Shown here: piece by piece, positions 1 to 7,723 of the stretch
Layout: every line of letters begins with the position of its first letter
How positions within the stretch are numbered: the stretch's first letter is position 1
NCBI GenBank assembly: GCA_043744215.1
Contig: JAYTVC010000038.1
Location: 1-20,819 of the forward strand
Direction of reading: 5' to 3'
DNA length: 20,819 nt
Source: JBEEJL01 sp043744215
GTDB lineage: Bacteria; Pseudomonadota; Gammaproteobacteria; Burkholderiales; JBEEJL01
Translations under genes and position numbers: made by a program
Notes under the pieces: generated by a model
What the model saw: only the letters and a program-made list of their open reading frames with translations
What the model was told of the DNA's origin: nothing
The model's database searches: none

Positions 1-503
1 CTGAGCGGCGCGACAAATTCGCCCGCGCCCTCTTCCTCGCCGTCCGGTTGCATGCGCAATGCGCGTTCGAGGTTATAGCGCGCGTCCCATTGCTGCGGAT
101 CGGCGCGCAAAATATCGCGATAGGATTGTTTCGCCAATTCCACAAGCGGCACCGATTGCGTCTCTTGCGCGCCGCCTTTCAACGACTGCGCTTTGCGCAA
201 ATAAATATTCCCGCTGTTGAATTTCGCGCCGGCGCGCAACGCTGCCGGCGCTTGCCGCTCAAGGGATTTATACAGCGCCAATGCGCCGTCGCTGTCGCCC
301 TTTATGTCCAATTGTTGCGCGGCTTTGAAGCGCAATTCCGGCGGTGATGAAGCCGTGAGCTGCACCGATTCATCTTTCAGCAGCACACCGTTCCATTGGC
401 TGATTTGTGCCAGGCGATAAATTTCGTAGACGGCAAACGCTAGCGATAGCGCGAGCGATGCGAGCAGCAACCGGATGATTCGGGTTTTGGGTATCAGCGC
501 CAT
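1..503 (-). CDS. mxaK: MxaK-like methanol dehydrogenase maturation protein (partial, 3' end outside window)
   Basis: The reading frame starts at the ATG at 501-503 on the minus strand and runs open to the window edge, so only about 167 N-terminal residues are visible. The protein starts MALIPKTRIIRLLLASLALS, a short basic stretch followed by one hydrophobic segment (residues about 10-27), consistent with a membrane anchor facing the periplasm. The rest contains TPR-like helices (for example around AAQQLDIKGDSDGALALYKS and a later DPQQWDARYNLERAL). Position directly after a MxaC-type gene and overlapping it by 10 bases (494-503) is the classical mxaRSACKL order; MxaK is known to be needed for active calcium-containing methanol dehydrogenase, with an unclear biochemical role. 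The assignment rests on order plus the anchor/TPR architecture; sequence alone is weakly conserved in this family. mxaL would be expected next, beyond base 1. Confidence 0.8.
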   Translation of the reverse strand, partial: MALIPKTRIIRLLLASLALSLAFAVYEIYRLAQISQWNGVLLKDESVQLTASSPPELRFKAAQQLDIKGDSDGALALYKSLERQAPAALRAGAKFNSGNIYLRKAQSLKGGAQETQSVPLVELAKQSYRDILRADPQQWDARYNLERALRMQPDGEEEGAGEFVAPL

Positions 504-1495
504 GCACGCAACTCCAGCGTCTTTGCCGCCGCCAATAACAGCACCAGCAACAGCGCGGCCACAAAAAAACCGTCGGCAAGATTTTTGCGCGGCTGCGCTT
601 CGCGATAAATCAGCGGCAGGTTTTCCAGCCGTCCTACGTCGTCAATCGCCCGCTTCAGGTCTTCCGGATTTTCTGCCTCATAAGCGCGATAGGGCACGTT
701 CAAGCCGGCGAAAAATTTGTTCAAAAAATGTTCCGGCACCGCCAAATCATTGGAAGGCGTTTCACCCGGCGCGGCCAACAAACCAGGGCTGTTGTACGAG
801 CGCAAATAAATCCAGTAAATACCTATTCGATGTTGCTTCACCAATTGACGGATAGTCTCGCGCGTTTCTTCATCGAGGCGCGCGCCGCCGTCAGACACCA
901 GCATCACCATGCGCGAACCGGCGTAAGGTCGGTCTTCAAAATATTTTGTCGAAGCGATCAAAGCGCGGCCCATGTCGGTGTCAGCCAGCCCGCGCCCCAC
1001 GTCGCTGGCTTTGATGGCGGCCTGAATCACTTCCTGTTTTTGCGTAAACTCGACAATGCGCATCGGCGACGAACTGAACAACATGAACGCGAATAAATCC
1101 TGCGGTCGGCCCGACGTAAACTGCGCCAGCATCGCACGCGCGACATTGCCTTTGGTCTTCAGTGTAGAGTCGGACCAGTTGCGGCCTTTGGCCGGCGCGA
1201 AGGGTTCGTCCATGCTGCGGCTACGGTCGAGCAGCAAAACAATTTCGGCTCCCTTGCCGATTTTCTCCACCGAATATTCGCCGCGATAAGGTTGCGCGAG
1301 GCCGACGACAATCAGCGCCATTGCCGCCGCCGCGATGATTTTGCGCAGCCATGACAGCGCGTCCGACAGCACATCACGGGGAATATGCGCCAGCCACGAA
1401 TATGGCAACACCGCGCCCGACGCAAACAGCAAAGGCAGCAACGCCAGCGGCAGCAAGGCGAGCAACCACGGCGATGCGAACGATAGGCCACTCAT
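494..1495 (-). CDS. mxaC: MxaC-like VWA-domain membrane protein for methanol dehydrogenase maturation
   Basis: A 333-residue protein from the ATG at 1493-1495. This start is preferred over an ATG 27 bases upstream because it forms an ATGA overlap with the mxaA stop and has an AGAGG-type ribosome site about 8 bases upstream. The N-terminus has two hydrophobic segments (about residues 8-30 and 52-68), followed by a von Willebrand A domain with a complete MIDAS motif, D90-x-S92-x-S94 in LLLDRSRSMDEP, and a later VSDGGARLD segment. A third hydrophobic helix lies near the C-terminus (VAALLLVLLLAA), leaving a short tail. This BatA-like architecture and its place between mxaA and mxaK identify MxaC. 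The family is required for metal (calcium) insertion or assembly of periplasmic methanol dehydrogenase, probably as a membrane partner of the MoxR-type ATPase MxaR. The mechanism is inferred, not visible here. Confidence 0.88.
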   Translation of the reverse strand: MSGLSFASPWLLALLPLALLPLLFASGAVLPYSWLAHIPRDVLSDALSWLRKIIAAAAMALIVVGLAQPYRGEYSVEKIGKGAEIVLLLDRSRSMDEPFAPAKGRNWSDSTLKTKGNVARAMLAQFTSGRPQDLFAFMLFSSSPMRIVEFTQKQEVIQAAIKASDVGRGLADTDMGRALIASTKYFEDRPYAGSRMVMLVSDGGARLDEETRETIRQLVKQHRIGIYWIYLRSYNSPGLLAAPGETPSNDLAVPEHFLNKFFAGLNVPYRAYEAENPEDLKRAIDDVGRLENLPLIYREAQPRKNLADGFFVAALLLVLLLAAAKTLELRAWR

Positions 1496-2397
1496 CGCAA
1501 GCCTCTTTCGCGGTCGCGGCATTGCTTACAAAATGCCGCCAGCCATTCATTTGAAACTGCGTCCCCCAGTTTATCGGCGGAGAAAAATTGCGCGCGCGAT
1601 GCGCTAAAAAATTTCTCTGCGTCCGTTTGCAAATCGGCAAAAGCAGAACGGCGCGAGAAAAAATCGGCCAGCTTGTCAGGAAACACCGTCGCGCCGGAAG
1701 TCTCGTCGAACGCGCGATGCAGGCGACGAAATTTTTCTTCCTGGCTAAACGATGAAGACTTTATGTCGCGAAGCGCGCGCGCAAACGGCCCATTGTGCTT
1801 CCGGAAAAACGGCAAACCGAATTGCACCGCCACCAGCCACAACAACCCGGCCGCCGTCAGCACGGCCGCGAAACCGAGCCGCACATAATGGCTTGTCGCA
1901 TTGATCAGCGGCGCAGCGCGGTCCGCTTGCAACTCTTCCAGCCCCGAGCGCGCCAACACAAATGCGGGCGTGAGCGGCGAGACGGTAAACGGTGTATCGC
2001 CTACTTCTTCGCGTATATTTTTATCTAAAAAATTGAATAAAAACAATAACTTAGGTAATGCCAAGGTTTTCACGGCCGCGGGTGAATTCATGATCTGATA
2101 GCGCAACTTGACGCGATAATGCATCGTTGCCGACGTGCTTTTTTCTTCCACCTCCACGCTGCGCAATTCCAGCCACGGATCGACACGGCCCGGTTTGCGC
2201 AGGCTGTCCCGCTGCAATTGATACGACGCGGGCGCATCAAGAATAATTTCGCGCGTGATCTCGTCGCCTATCGCATAGCCGAACGGACGTGGATTAATCT
2301 CGGTAATCTTGACCCCGTTATCGTCAGCCATTGCCATCGCGCAGGCCGACGCCCAAAGCAATAAGGCTGCGCAGATTTTGGTGTGTCGATTAGCCAT
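1492..2397 (-). CDS. mxaA: MxaA-like periplasmic/membrane protein for methanol dehydrogenase maturation
   Basis: About 301 residues from the ATG at 2395-2397. An upstream in-frame ATG (2437-2439) would add 14 residues before the signal sequence, so the inner start, beginning MANRHTKICAALLLWASACA, is preferred: it gives a clean Sec signal with likely cleavage after AMA. The ribosome site at this start is weak and it overlaps the mxaS stop by 8 bases, suggesting translational coupling. After a roughly 145-residue extracytoplasmic region, one transmembrane helix (about residues 173-198, AAVLTAAGLLWLVAV) leads to a cytoplasmic tail of about 100 residues. That topology and the S-A-C order fit MxaA, a protein needed for calcium incorporation into methanol dehydrogenase. 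The family is poorly conserved, so the name depends mainly on context; the topology is directly readable. Confidence 0.82.
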   Translation of the reverse strand: MANRHTKICAALLLWASACAMAMADDNGVKITEINPRPFGYAIGDEITREIILDAPASYQLQRDSLRKPGRVDPWLELRSVEVEEKSTSATMHYRVKLRYQIMNSPAAVKTLALPKLLFLFNFLDKNIREEVGDTPFTVSPLTPAFVLARSGLEELQADRAAPLINATSHYVRLGFAAVLTAAGLLWLVAVQFGLPFFRKHNGPFARALRDIKSSSFSQEEKFRRLHRAFDETSGATVFPDKLADFFSRRSAFADLQTDAEKFFSASRAQFFSADKLGDAVSNEWLAAFCKQCRDRERGLR

Positions 2398-3235
2398 GAC
2401 TATAGAAATGCCGAGTGAGCGTATCCGCATCGAAGTCACCGGTTAAAAATATCGGTTGCGCCTGCTGGTCGAAAAACAATTTTGTCATGTCGCGCTTGTG
2501 CGCCAGAAAATGCGCTTCAATTTTTTGCCGCAGGCTGGGCCGCATCAGCACACTGCGCTGCCGTCCCGTTTCGCTGTCGCGCACCGTGGCAAAGCCGAAA
2601 TCGGGCAATTGCGCGTACTCGGCTGCATCCCACAACACTATCGGCACCACTTGATGCCGTGCCAGCGTTTGCATCACGCGCTCGAGAAACGCCAGAGGAA
2701 AATGAAAATCCGACACCAGAAAAATCAGCGCGCGCTGATTCACCAGAAACTGATGTGCGCCTAGCAAGCCTTCGGCATTTTTTCCGACGGCCGTAAACGA
2801 GCGCAACGTTTTTACCAGCGCCGCACTGGCGCCACGGGCGTGGCTCGGCGGCTGAAAGAAATCCGTGCGCACCGTTTCGTCGCAGCCGATAAATCCGAAA
2901 CGATCGCCGGTGCGATACGCCGAATAAGACGCCGACGCAATAAAATCTGCCAACACATCAAGCTTGCGCTGCCGCCCGCGAAACCCCATCGACGCCGACA
3001 AATCGCCAATCACATACACCGGCACTGCGCTGCGTTGATGATAATCGCGCACCACCCAGCCGCCGAACGGATCGCGCATGCTCACATGCACATCCAGCCG
3101 GCGCGGATCGGGCCGCGCCAGCAGCGGCACATGGCCTTTGAACTCAAACGCCCCGCCCGCCTGCGAGCTCTTGTGGTGGCCGGGGTAATGGCCGCCGGCG
3201 CGGGCGTTAATGCGGTAATGGAATTCGGCGGTCAT
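2390..3235 (-). CDS. mxaS: MxaS-like DUF58/VWA-fold protein
   Basis: A 281-residue protein with no signal peptide or membrane helix, so probably cytoplasmic. It starts MTAEFHYRINARAGGHYPGH, followed by the DUF58-type segment ending in VRDYHQRSAVPVYVIGDLSA. This carries a D78-x-S80-x-S82 MIDAS-like motif (DLSASMGF), the usual signature of the VWA-like fold in DUF58 proteins that work with MoxR ATPases. The ATG at 3233-3235 lies only 4 bases after the mxaR stop, and the 3' end overlaps mxaA, so it is in the same transcriptional unit. MxaS is known genetically as required for active methanol dehydrogenase in methylotrophs; coupling of MxaR ATP hydrolysis to membrane-bound MxaC/MxaA is an inference from MoxR/VWA systems in general. 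Family assignment is firm; the mxa subtype rests on neighbours. Confidence 0.88.
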   Translation of the reverse strand: MTAEFHYRINARAGGHYPGHHKSSQAGGAFEFKGHVPLLARPDPRRLDVHVSMRDPFGGWVVRDYHQRSAVPVYVIGDLSASMGFRGRQRKLDVLADFIASASYSAYRTGDRFGFIGCDETVRTDFFQPPSHARGASAALVKTLRSFTAVGKNAEGLLGAHQFLVNQRALIFLVSDFHFPLAFLERVMQTLARHQVVPIVLWDAAEYAQLPDFGFATVRDSETGRQRSVLMRPSLRQKIEAHFLAHKRDMTKLFFDQQAQPIFLTGDFDADTLTRHFYSHG

Positions 3236-3239
3236 GTAA

Positions 3240-4265
3240 TCACGGTGCCGCCACTCGATGCATAATCCCGTCCATCAATTCTTTCGACACTTCCGAGCGG
3301 CGCAACTCATACACGGGATTGAAAAATACGCGATGGGCGATGACTTGATGAAACACGGCTTGGATGTCTTCGGGCACCACATAATGCCGGCCATCGAGCC
3401 ACGCGGCGACGCGAGCGGCGCGCAGCAGCATGCTCATGCCGCGGGGACTGGCACCGGCGAGGACGAGATGGTCCATATTGGCGTCGTCGATTTTAACGCC
3501 GAAGGCGGACGGCTCGCGCGTCGCGCGCCACAAGTTCAGCGCGTAGTCGCAAAGGGTTTGGCTCGCTTCGATGCCGAGTTGAATAGCCGCGCCGACGGAT
3601 TCCAGCTTTTCAAATTCCAGCAGATTGGGCGTGACGCGATTCACCAGCGCATCGGTGTCGTGGTAAATCGGGTCGAACATCAGCGCCTGCTGAATCGCCG
3701 GGTCTTTTGGCGTTTCAATAAAAATTTCCATCATGAAACGGTCGCGGGCGGCGGATGAAATTTCGAAGGTCTCTTCTTTTTCCACACGGTTGCGATCGGC
3801 GAATACAAGCAAATGGGGAAAATGATATTCGCGATTAAACGCCGCGACGCTGCGCTCGGCCATCACGCGCAACAGCAACGAATGCACTTGCGGCCGCGCG
3901 CGGTTAATCTCGTTGAAAAAAAACGTGCTGAGTTTTTCGCCGTGCATCACCAGCGGGCCGGGATCGACGCGGGGTTTGCCGTCTTCGCTGATGTAGGTGT
4001 AATAAACCAAATCGTTCGGCATCAAATCAATGGTGCCTTCGATACGCGAGTATGCGCCGCCGATGGCACGGGAGTACGCGCGCAACAGCGTGGTTTTGCC
4101 TACACCCACGTCGCCTTCGAGCAGCACATGGCCGCGCGCGAACAGCGCGGTATTGATATGGCGCACCACCTGCTCCTGGCCGATGACAATTTTGTTCACC
4201 TGGCCCTCGAGATTCAGCGCCCGTTCGCGCCAGTCTTGCAGCATTGCGTCGCTATGGTCTGTCAC
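3240..4265 (-). CDS. mxaR: MxaR, MoxR-family AAA+ ATPase
   Basis: A 341-residue MoxR-type AAA+ ATPase. Walker A is GDVGVGKT (residues 51-58), Walker B is in TFFFNEINRA, and a sensor/arginine region follows in SSAARDRFMMEIFIETP. The C-terminal lid domain contains AGASPRGMSMLLRAA, typical of MoxR proteins. The start codon is GTG at 4263-4265, chosen because an excellent ribosome site (GGAGGTGA) lies about 3 bases upstream of it; no ATG competes. In methylotrophs MxaR works with MxaS, MxaA, MxaC, MxaK and MxaL to mature methanol dehydrogenase. It is normally the fifth gene of mxaFJGIRSACKL; here it is the first gene of its unit, facing a divergent MBL-fold gene across 236 bases. Nothing in the sequence looks damaged. 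Confidence 0.92.
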   Translation of the reverse strand: MTDHSDAMLQDWRERALNLEGQVNKIVIGQEQVVRHINTALFARGHVLLEGDVGVGKTTLLRAYSRAIGGAYSRIEGTIDLMPNDLVYYTYISEDGKPRVDPGPLVMHGEKLSTFFFNEINRARPQVHSLLLRVMAERSVAAFNREYHFPHLLVFADRNRVEKEETFEISSAARDRFMMEIFIETPKDPAIQQALMFDPIYHDTDALVNRVTPNLLEFEKLESVGAAIQLGIEASQTLCDYALNLWRATREPSAFGVKIDDANMDHLVLAGASPRGMSMLLRAARVAAWLDGRHYVVPEDIQAVFHQVIAHRVFFNPVYELRRSEVSKELMDGIMHRVAAP

Positions 4266-4501
4266 TACTCACCTCCGAATATTTTTATTTTGATGTGCAA
4301 ACAGTGTGCCAACCCACTGGTTCATCATACGGTTATTATTTTGTTGCCATGAAAGTTTGTGTTTTGTACACGACAAACATTGCGCTAAGCATGGGTGGTC
4401 GCTGCAAAAGCATTCCACTTTGCGAGTAATATGGAGCAATGTGTTTGAGCCAGAAAGAGCCGCCGAGTGTTTACAGCCAAAACCGACCTGTGTTTAACTA
4501 A
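4266..4501. promoter_or_regulatory. Divergent intergenic region between mxaR and the MBL hydrolase gene
   Basis: A 236-base gap between two divergently transcribed units, so promoters for both must lie here. The only firm signal is the mxaR ribosome site (GGAGGTGA on the minus strand, 4269-4276). An inverted repeat GTTTGT (4355-4360) / ACAAAC (4373-4378), separated by 12 bases, could be an operator, but such a short match may be chance. I do not see a convincing -35/-10 pair on either strand. No small ORF with a credible start and ribosome site stands out. Confidence 0.4.
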
Positions 4502-5431
4502 ATGATTAAATTTACATTTTTTTTATTCTCCACCGTGCTGTTTTGCGCTGCCTGTGTGCATACGGCGCCGAGCAACGAGTTGACGGTCAGCGAAGTGGTG
4601 CCGGGAATTTTTGTGCATCAAGGCGTGCAGGAAGAAAGTTCGGCGGCAAATGAAGGTGCGATTGCCAATATCGGTTTTATCGTCGGTAAAAAATGTGTGG
4701 CAGTGATCGACACCGGCGGCACGCTGGCCGTCGGGAAAAAATTGCGTGCGGCAATTTTGAAAACCACGAGCACGCCGATTTGTTATGTCATCAACACGCA
4801 CATGCACCCCGACCATATTTTCGGCAATGGCGCATTCGTTGAAGACAAACCCGCATTCATTGGCCACGGAAAACTGGCCACCGCTGTCGCCTCGCGCGCG
4901 CAAAATTATTTGAATGCGATGAAACGCGATCTAGGCACCGTGGCCGATGGCAGCATCGTCGTGCCGCCGACACAAAGCGTCAGCGACACGCTCGACCTTG
5001 ACCTCGGCGGGCGCATTCTCAAGCTGCGCGCCTGGCGCACGGCCCACACCGACAATGATTTGACGGTATTCGATGAAACTACACAGACCCTTTGGCTGTC
5101 TGACCTGTTGTTCATCGGCCACGCGCCCGCGCTCGACGGCAAGCTCATCGGCTGGCTCGCGGTGATGGATGCATTACGCGCCATGAAGCCGGCGCTGGTC
5201 ATCCCAGGCCACGGCGCGCCGTCAAAGCAATGGCCGTCCGCGTCGGACGCGCAGAAACGTTATCTCGATAGTTTGCTGCAAGAAACCCGACTAATGATTC
5301 GCGATAAAAAAACTATTCAACAGGCTATCGACAGCGTGGGTAAAAGCGAGCAGGATAAATGGTTGTTGTTCGACAGTTTTCATCGCCGCAACGTGGCCGC
5401 GGCCTACGCAGAATTGGAATGGGAAGAGTAA
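4502..5431 (+). CDS. Quinoprotein relay system zinc metallohydrolase 2-like (MBL fold, exported)
   Basis: A 309-residue exported MBL-fold hydrolase. The N-terminus MIKFTFFLFSTVLFCAAC is a signal sequence; the CAAC end suggests a possible lipoprotein, although the lipobox is not ideal. The metal site is complete: H100-x-H102-x-D104-H105 in NTHMHPDHIFGN, then H in WRTAHTDNDLTVFD, D in LWLSDLLFIGH and H in VIPGHGAPSK. The fold also shows the opening GFIVGKKCVAVIDTGG strand. The family occurs beside PQQ (quinoprotein) dehydrogenases and SoxYZ-like carriers, and that is exactly the setting here: a SoxYZ-like gene follows 45 bases later and mxa genes lie divergently. Its substrate is unknown; a thioester or persulfide on the carrier is a guess. 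The start has no strong ribosome site. Subfamily numbering (type 2 rather than 1) is from memory. Confidence 0.82.
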   Translation: MIKFTFFLFSTVLFCAACVHTAPSNELTVSEVVPGIFVHQGVQEESSAANEGAIANIGFIVGKKCVAVIDTGGTLAVGKKLRAAILKTTSTPICYVINTHMHPDHIFGNGAFVEDKPAFIGHGKLATAVASRAQNYLNAMKRDLGTVADGSIVVPPTQSVSDTLDLDLGGRILKLRAWRTAHTDNDLTVFDETTQTLWLSDLLFIGHAPALDGKLIGWLAVMDALRAMKPALVIPGHGAPSKQWPSASDAQKRYLDSLLQETRLMIRDKKTIQQAIDSVGKSEQDKWLLFDSFHRRNVAAAYAELEWEE

Positions 5432-5434
5432 ACG

Positions 5435-5461
5435 TAACTATTTGATTTTATTCAATATTTT
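5435..5461 (+). repeat. A+T-rich spacer motif, copy 1
   Basis: The 27-base stretch starting TAACTATTTGATTTTATTCA lies between the first MBL-fold gene and the SoxYZ-like gene. Nearly the same sequence is found at 15235-15262 and 10069-10096. Its role is unknown. Confidence 0.6.
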
Positions 5462-5476
5462 AGCAAAGGAAAGTTG

Positions 5477-6307
5477 ATGAATGCAATGGCCAATAGTTTG
5501 AAAGTTTTTGGCACGGCGTTGATGCTCGGTTATTCCGCGCTGGGCTTCGCTGCCGATGCCACGACCGATTCCAACACCGAAATCTGGAGCAAAGTCCGCA
5601 AGAGCTTGTTCGAAGCGCGGCCCATCAGCGAAAAAGCCGACGCGGTGCTCGAACTCGACGCGCCCATTCGCGCCGAAGATGGCGCAGTGGTGCCGATATC
5701 AATTAAAACCAAAATCCAGCAAGACAGCAAAGACTATGTGAAAAAAGTGTATCTGGTGATCGACAAAAATCCTTCGCCCATCGCCGGCATTTTCACCATG
5801 TCTCCGGAGACCGGACGCGCCGACCTCGAAACCCGCGTGCGCGTGGAAGAATATTCCTACATCCGCGCCATCGCCGAAATGAGCGACGGCAAATTGTATA
5901 GCGTCAGCCGTTTTGTCAAAGCGTCGGGTGGCTGCTCAGCGCCGGCAGGCAAAGATGCCGCCGAAGCAATGTCGAAATTGGGCAAAATCAAAATGCGTCT
6001 TGAGAACGACGTGAAATACAACCAGCCGAATCTGGTGCAATTGATGGTGAACCATCCAAATAATTCCGGCCTTGCGATGGATCAGGTCACACGCTTGTTC
6101 GTGCCCGCGCATTACGTGCGTCGGGTGAATGTCACCTACGCCGATAAACCCATACTGACTGCCGATGTAGATTTTTCCATCAGCGAAAATCCCAATTTCC
6201 GTTTCTACTTTGTTCCGAAAGAAAAAGGCGTCTTGAAAGCGGAAGTGGAAGATTCGCAAGACCAGAAATTCAAAAGTTCGCTGGAAGTGAAGCAAGGTGC
6301 GTCGTAA
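5477..6307 (+). CDS. Quinoprotein dehydrogenase-associated SoxYZ-like carrier protein (fusion)
   Basis: A 276-residue secreted protein. The ATG at 5477-5479 is used because AGGA lies 6 bases upstream; an in-frame TTG just before it is unlikely. The signal peptide is about residues 1-25 (LMLGYSALGFAADA). The first half resembles SoxY and ends with GGCSAPAG, corresponding to the SoxY GGCGG swinging-arm cysteine that carries sulfur intermediates as a thioadduct; the second half (from about KLGKIKMRLENDVKY) resembles SoxZ, with VPAHYVRRVNVTY and a C-terminal immunoglobulin-like strand set. SoxY and SoxZ are separate proteins in the thiosulfate-oxidising Sox complex; fused forms are known next to quinoprotein dehydrogenases. 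No soxXA or soxB is present nearby. The cargo carried on the cysteine is unknown. It is followed by a SoxC-like enzyme, strengthening a sulfur-chemistry reading. Confidence 0.87.
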   Translation: MNAMANSLKVFGTALMLGYSALGFAADATTDSNTEIWSKVRKSLFEARPISEKADAVLELDAPIRAEDGAVVPISIKTKIQQDSKDYVKKVYLVIDKNPSPIAGIFTMSPETGRADLETRVRVEEYSYIRAIAEMSDGKLYSVSRFVKASGGCSAPAGKDAAEAMSKLGKIKMRLENDVKYNQPNLVQLMVNHPNNSGLAMDQVTRLFVPAHYVRRVNVTYADKPILTADVDFSISENPNFRFYFVPKEKGVLKAEVEDSQDQKFKSSLEVKQGAS

Positions 6308-6316
6308 ATCAACAAT

Positions 6317-6397
6317 GTCATTCTGAGCCGCTTTTGGCGAAGAATCTCACGCTGATAAACACAAAAGCAGATTCTTCGGGCGCGCCCTCAGAATGAC
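6317..6397. repeat. 81-bp imperfect palindrome (hairpin-forming intergenic repeat)
   Basis: The left arm GTCATTCTGAG (6317-6327) is an exact reverse complement of CTCAGAATGAC (6387-6397), and CGAAGAATCT (6338-6347) of AGATTCTTCG (6369-6378). The arms thus pair in two blocks around a loop. From general knowledge this resembles a very widespread bacterial palindrome with the ends GTCATTCTGAG...CTCAGAATGAC. It occupies most of the spacer between the SoxYZ-like gene and the SoxC-like gene and could weaken or stabilise the read-through transcript. Confidence 0.85.
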
Positions 6398-6439
6398 GAA
6401 CCGCCGGTAGCTGCTTCCAGGAAATCACATCAGAATTTT

Positions 6440-7723
6440 ATGCGCGACAATAAAAACAAACCGCAACCTGCCGATTTAGAACCTGCAGCCGGCAATGGGC
6501 TCCTCCATCGCCGGCTTTTTTTCAAGCGCAGTTTTCAAATCGCCGCCGCCACGGCGCTCACAACCAGCACTCTCGCCGAAGCAGAAACGCTGTCCACTCC
6601 CTCGTGGATGAAAAAACCCGGCGCGCCGTTTTCCAATTACGGCACACCATCAAAGCTGGTCAAATCCATTCGCCGCATCACGGCCAACCGCGTCGTCGCG
6701 GGCAACGGCGCATCGTGGACGCCGCTGCACGAACTCGAAGGCATGCTCACGCCGAGTGGATTGCATTTCGAGCGCCATCACAACGGCGTGCCGGAGATTG
6801 ACCCGGCGCAACATCGGCTGTTGATTCACGGCATGGTAAAGAATCCGCTGACATTCAGCATGGATAATCTTGTGCGTTATCCGTTGGTATCCAAACTGAT
6901 TTTTTTGGAATGCGGCGGCAACAGTTTTAGCGGCTGGCACAAGGAACCGATGCAAGCGGCCGCCGGTTATTTGCATGGCCTCGCCTCGTGCAGCGAATGG
7001 ACTGGCGTGCCGCTTTCCATTTTGTTCGACGAAGCGGGCATCGACCCGAAAGCGACGTGGGTCATTGCGGAAAGCACCGACGCCATCGCCATGAACATCA
7101 GCCTGCCGGTAGAAAAATTAATGCACGACGCGATTCTCGCCGTGTATCAAAACGGCGAACGCCTGCGGCCAGAAAACGGTTTTCCGCTGCGTTTAATTGT
7201 GCCGGGCTGGGAAGGCGTGCTGAATGTGAAATGGCTACGCCGCCTCGAAGTGACCGACCAACCGGTGATGGCGCGCAACGAAACATCGCAATACACCGAG
7301 CTGTTGCCGTCGGGTTTGGCGCGGCAATTTACTTTTGTGATGGAAGCGAAATCGCTAATCACCTCGCCGTCGTTGGGACGCAATTTGCACGGCAAAGGTT
7401 TTTACGAAATCAGCGGCCTCGCCTGGTCGGGCCGCGGAAAAATTGCGAAAGCCGAAGTCTCCGCCGACGGTGGCAAAACCTGGGGCGAAGCGGCGCTACA
7501 AGGCCCGGTGTTGCCGCAATGTTTCACGCGCTTTCGCATGGGTTGGAACTGGAACGGCGCGCCCGCGATTTTAAAAAGCCGTGCAACGGATGAAACCGGC
7601 TACCTGCAACCGGAGCGCGACGTACTCATTAAAGAGCGCGGTCGTCATGGCTATTTTCATTACAACGCCATTGTCGCGTGGGAAGTGGATGACGACGGAT
7701 CGATTGCTCATGTCTATGCGTAA
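6440..7723 (+). CDS. soxC: SoxC-like sulfite/sulfane dehydrogenase, molybdopterin subunit
   Basis: A 427-residue member of the sulfite oxidase family. A Tat signal is visible: H-R24-R25-L-F-F-K followed by a hydrophobic stretch AAATALTTSTLAEA, so the folded molybdoenzyme is exported. The molybdenum cofactor domain has the expected LECGGNSFSGW segment and the Mo-binding cysteine C184 in GYLHGLASCSEW; RLIVPGWEGVLNVKWL is also typical. The C-terminal dimerisation domain contains GLAWSGRGKIAKAEVSADGG. The likely reaction is oxidation of sulfite or of sulfane sulfur on a carrier, passing electrons to the cytochrome encoded immediately downstream (14-base overlap). In Sox systems SoxC acts with SoxD on SoxYZ-bound sulfur; the fused SoxYZ-like gene directly upstream fits that. 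No good ribosome site precedes the ATG. Distinguishing SoxC from SorA would need a tree. Confidence 0.88.
   Translation: MRDNKNKPQPADLEPAAGNGLLHRRLFFKRSFQIAAATALTTSTLAEAETLSTPSWMKKPGAPFSNYGTPSKLVKSIRRITANRVVAGNGASWTPLHELEGMLTPSGLHFERHHNGVPEIDPAQHRLLIHGMVKNPLTFSMDNLVRYPLVSKLIFLECGGNSFSGWHKEPMQAAAGYLHGLASCSEWTGVPLSILFDEAGIDPKATWVIAESTDAIAMNISLPVEKLMHDAILAVYQNGERLRPENGFPLRLIVPGWEGVLNVKWLRRLEVTDQPVMARNETSQYTELLPSGLARQFTFVMEAKSLITSPSLGRNLHGKGFYEISGLAWSGRGKIAKAEVSADGGKTWGEAALQGPVLPQCFTRFRMGWNWNGAPAILKSRATDETGYLQPERDVLIKERGRHGYFHYNAIVAWEVDDDGSIAHVYA

Noticed and set aside
3258..3758. 166-residue plus-strand ORF opposite mxaR
   Set aside because: Shadow of a conserved ATPase gene with no ribosome site or recognisable domain.
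4266..4501. A riboswitch or small gene in the mxaR-MBL gap
   Set aside because: No recognisable aptamer pattern, and the short ORFs there lack ribosome sites or family resemblance.
7581..7709. Longer start for the cytochrome gene inside soxC
   Set aside because: It would bury the lipoprotein signal; the codons there belong to the SoxC-like gene.
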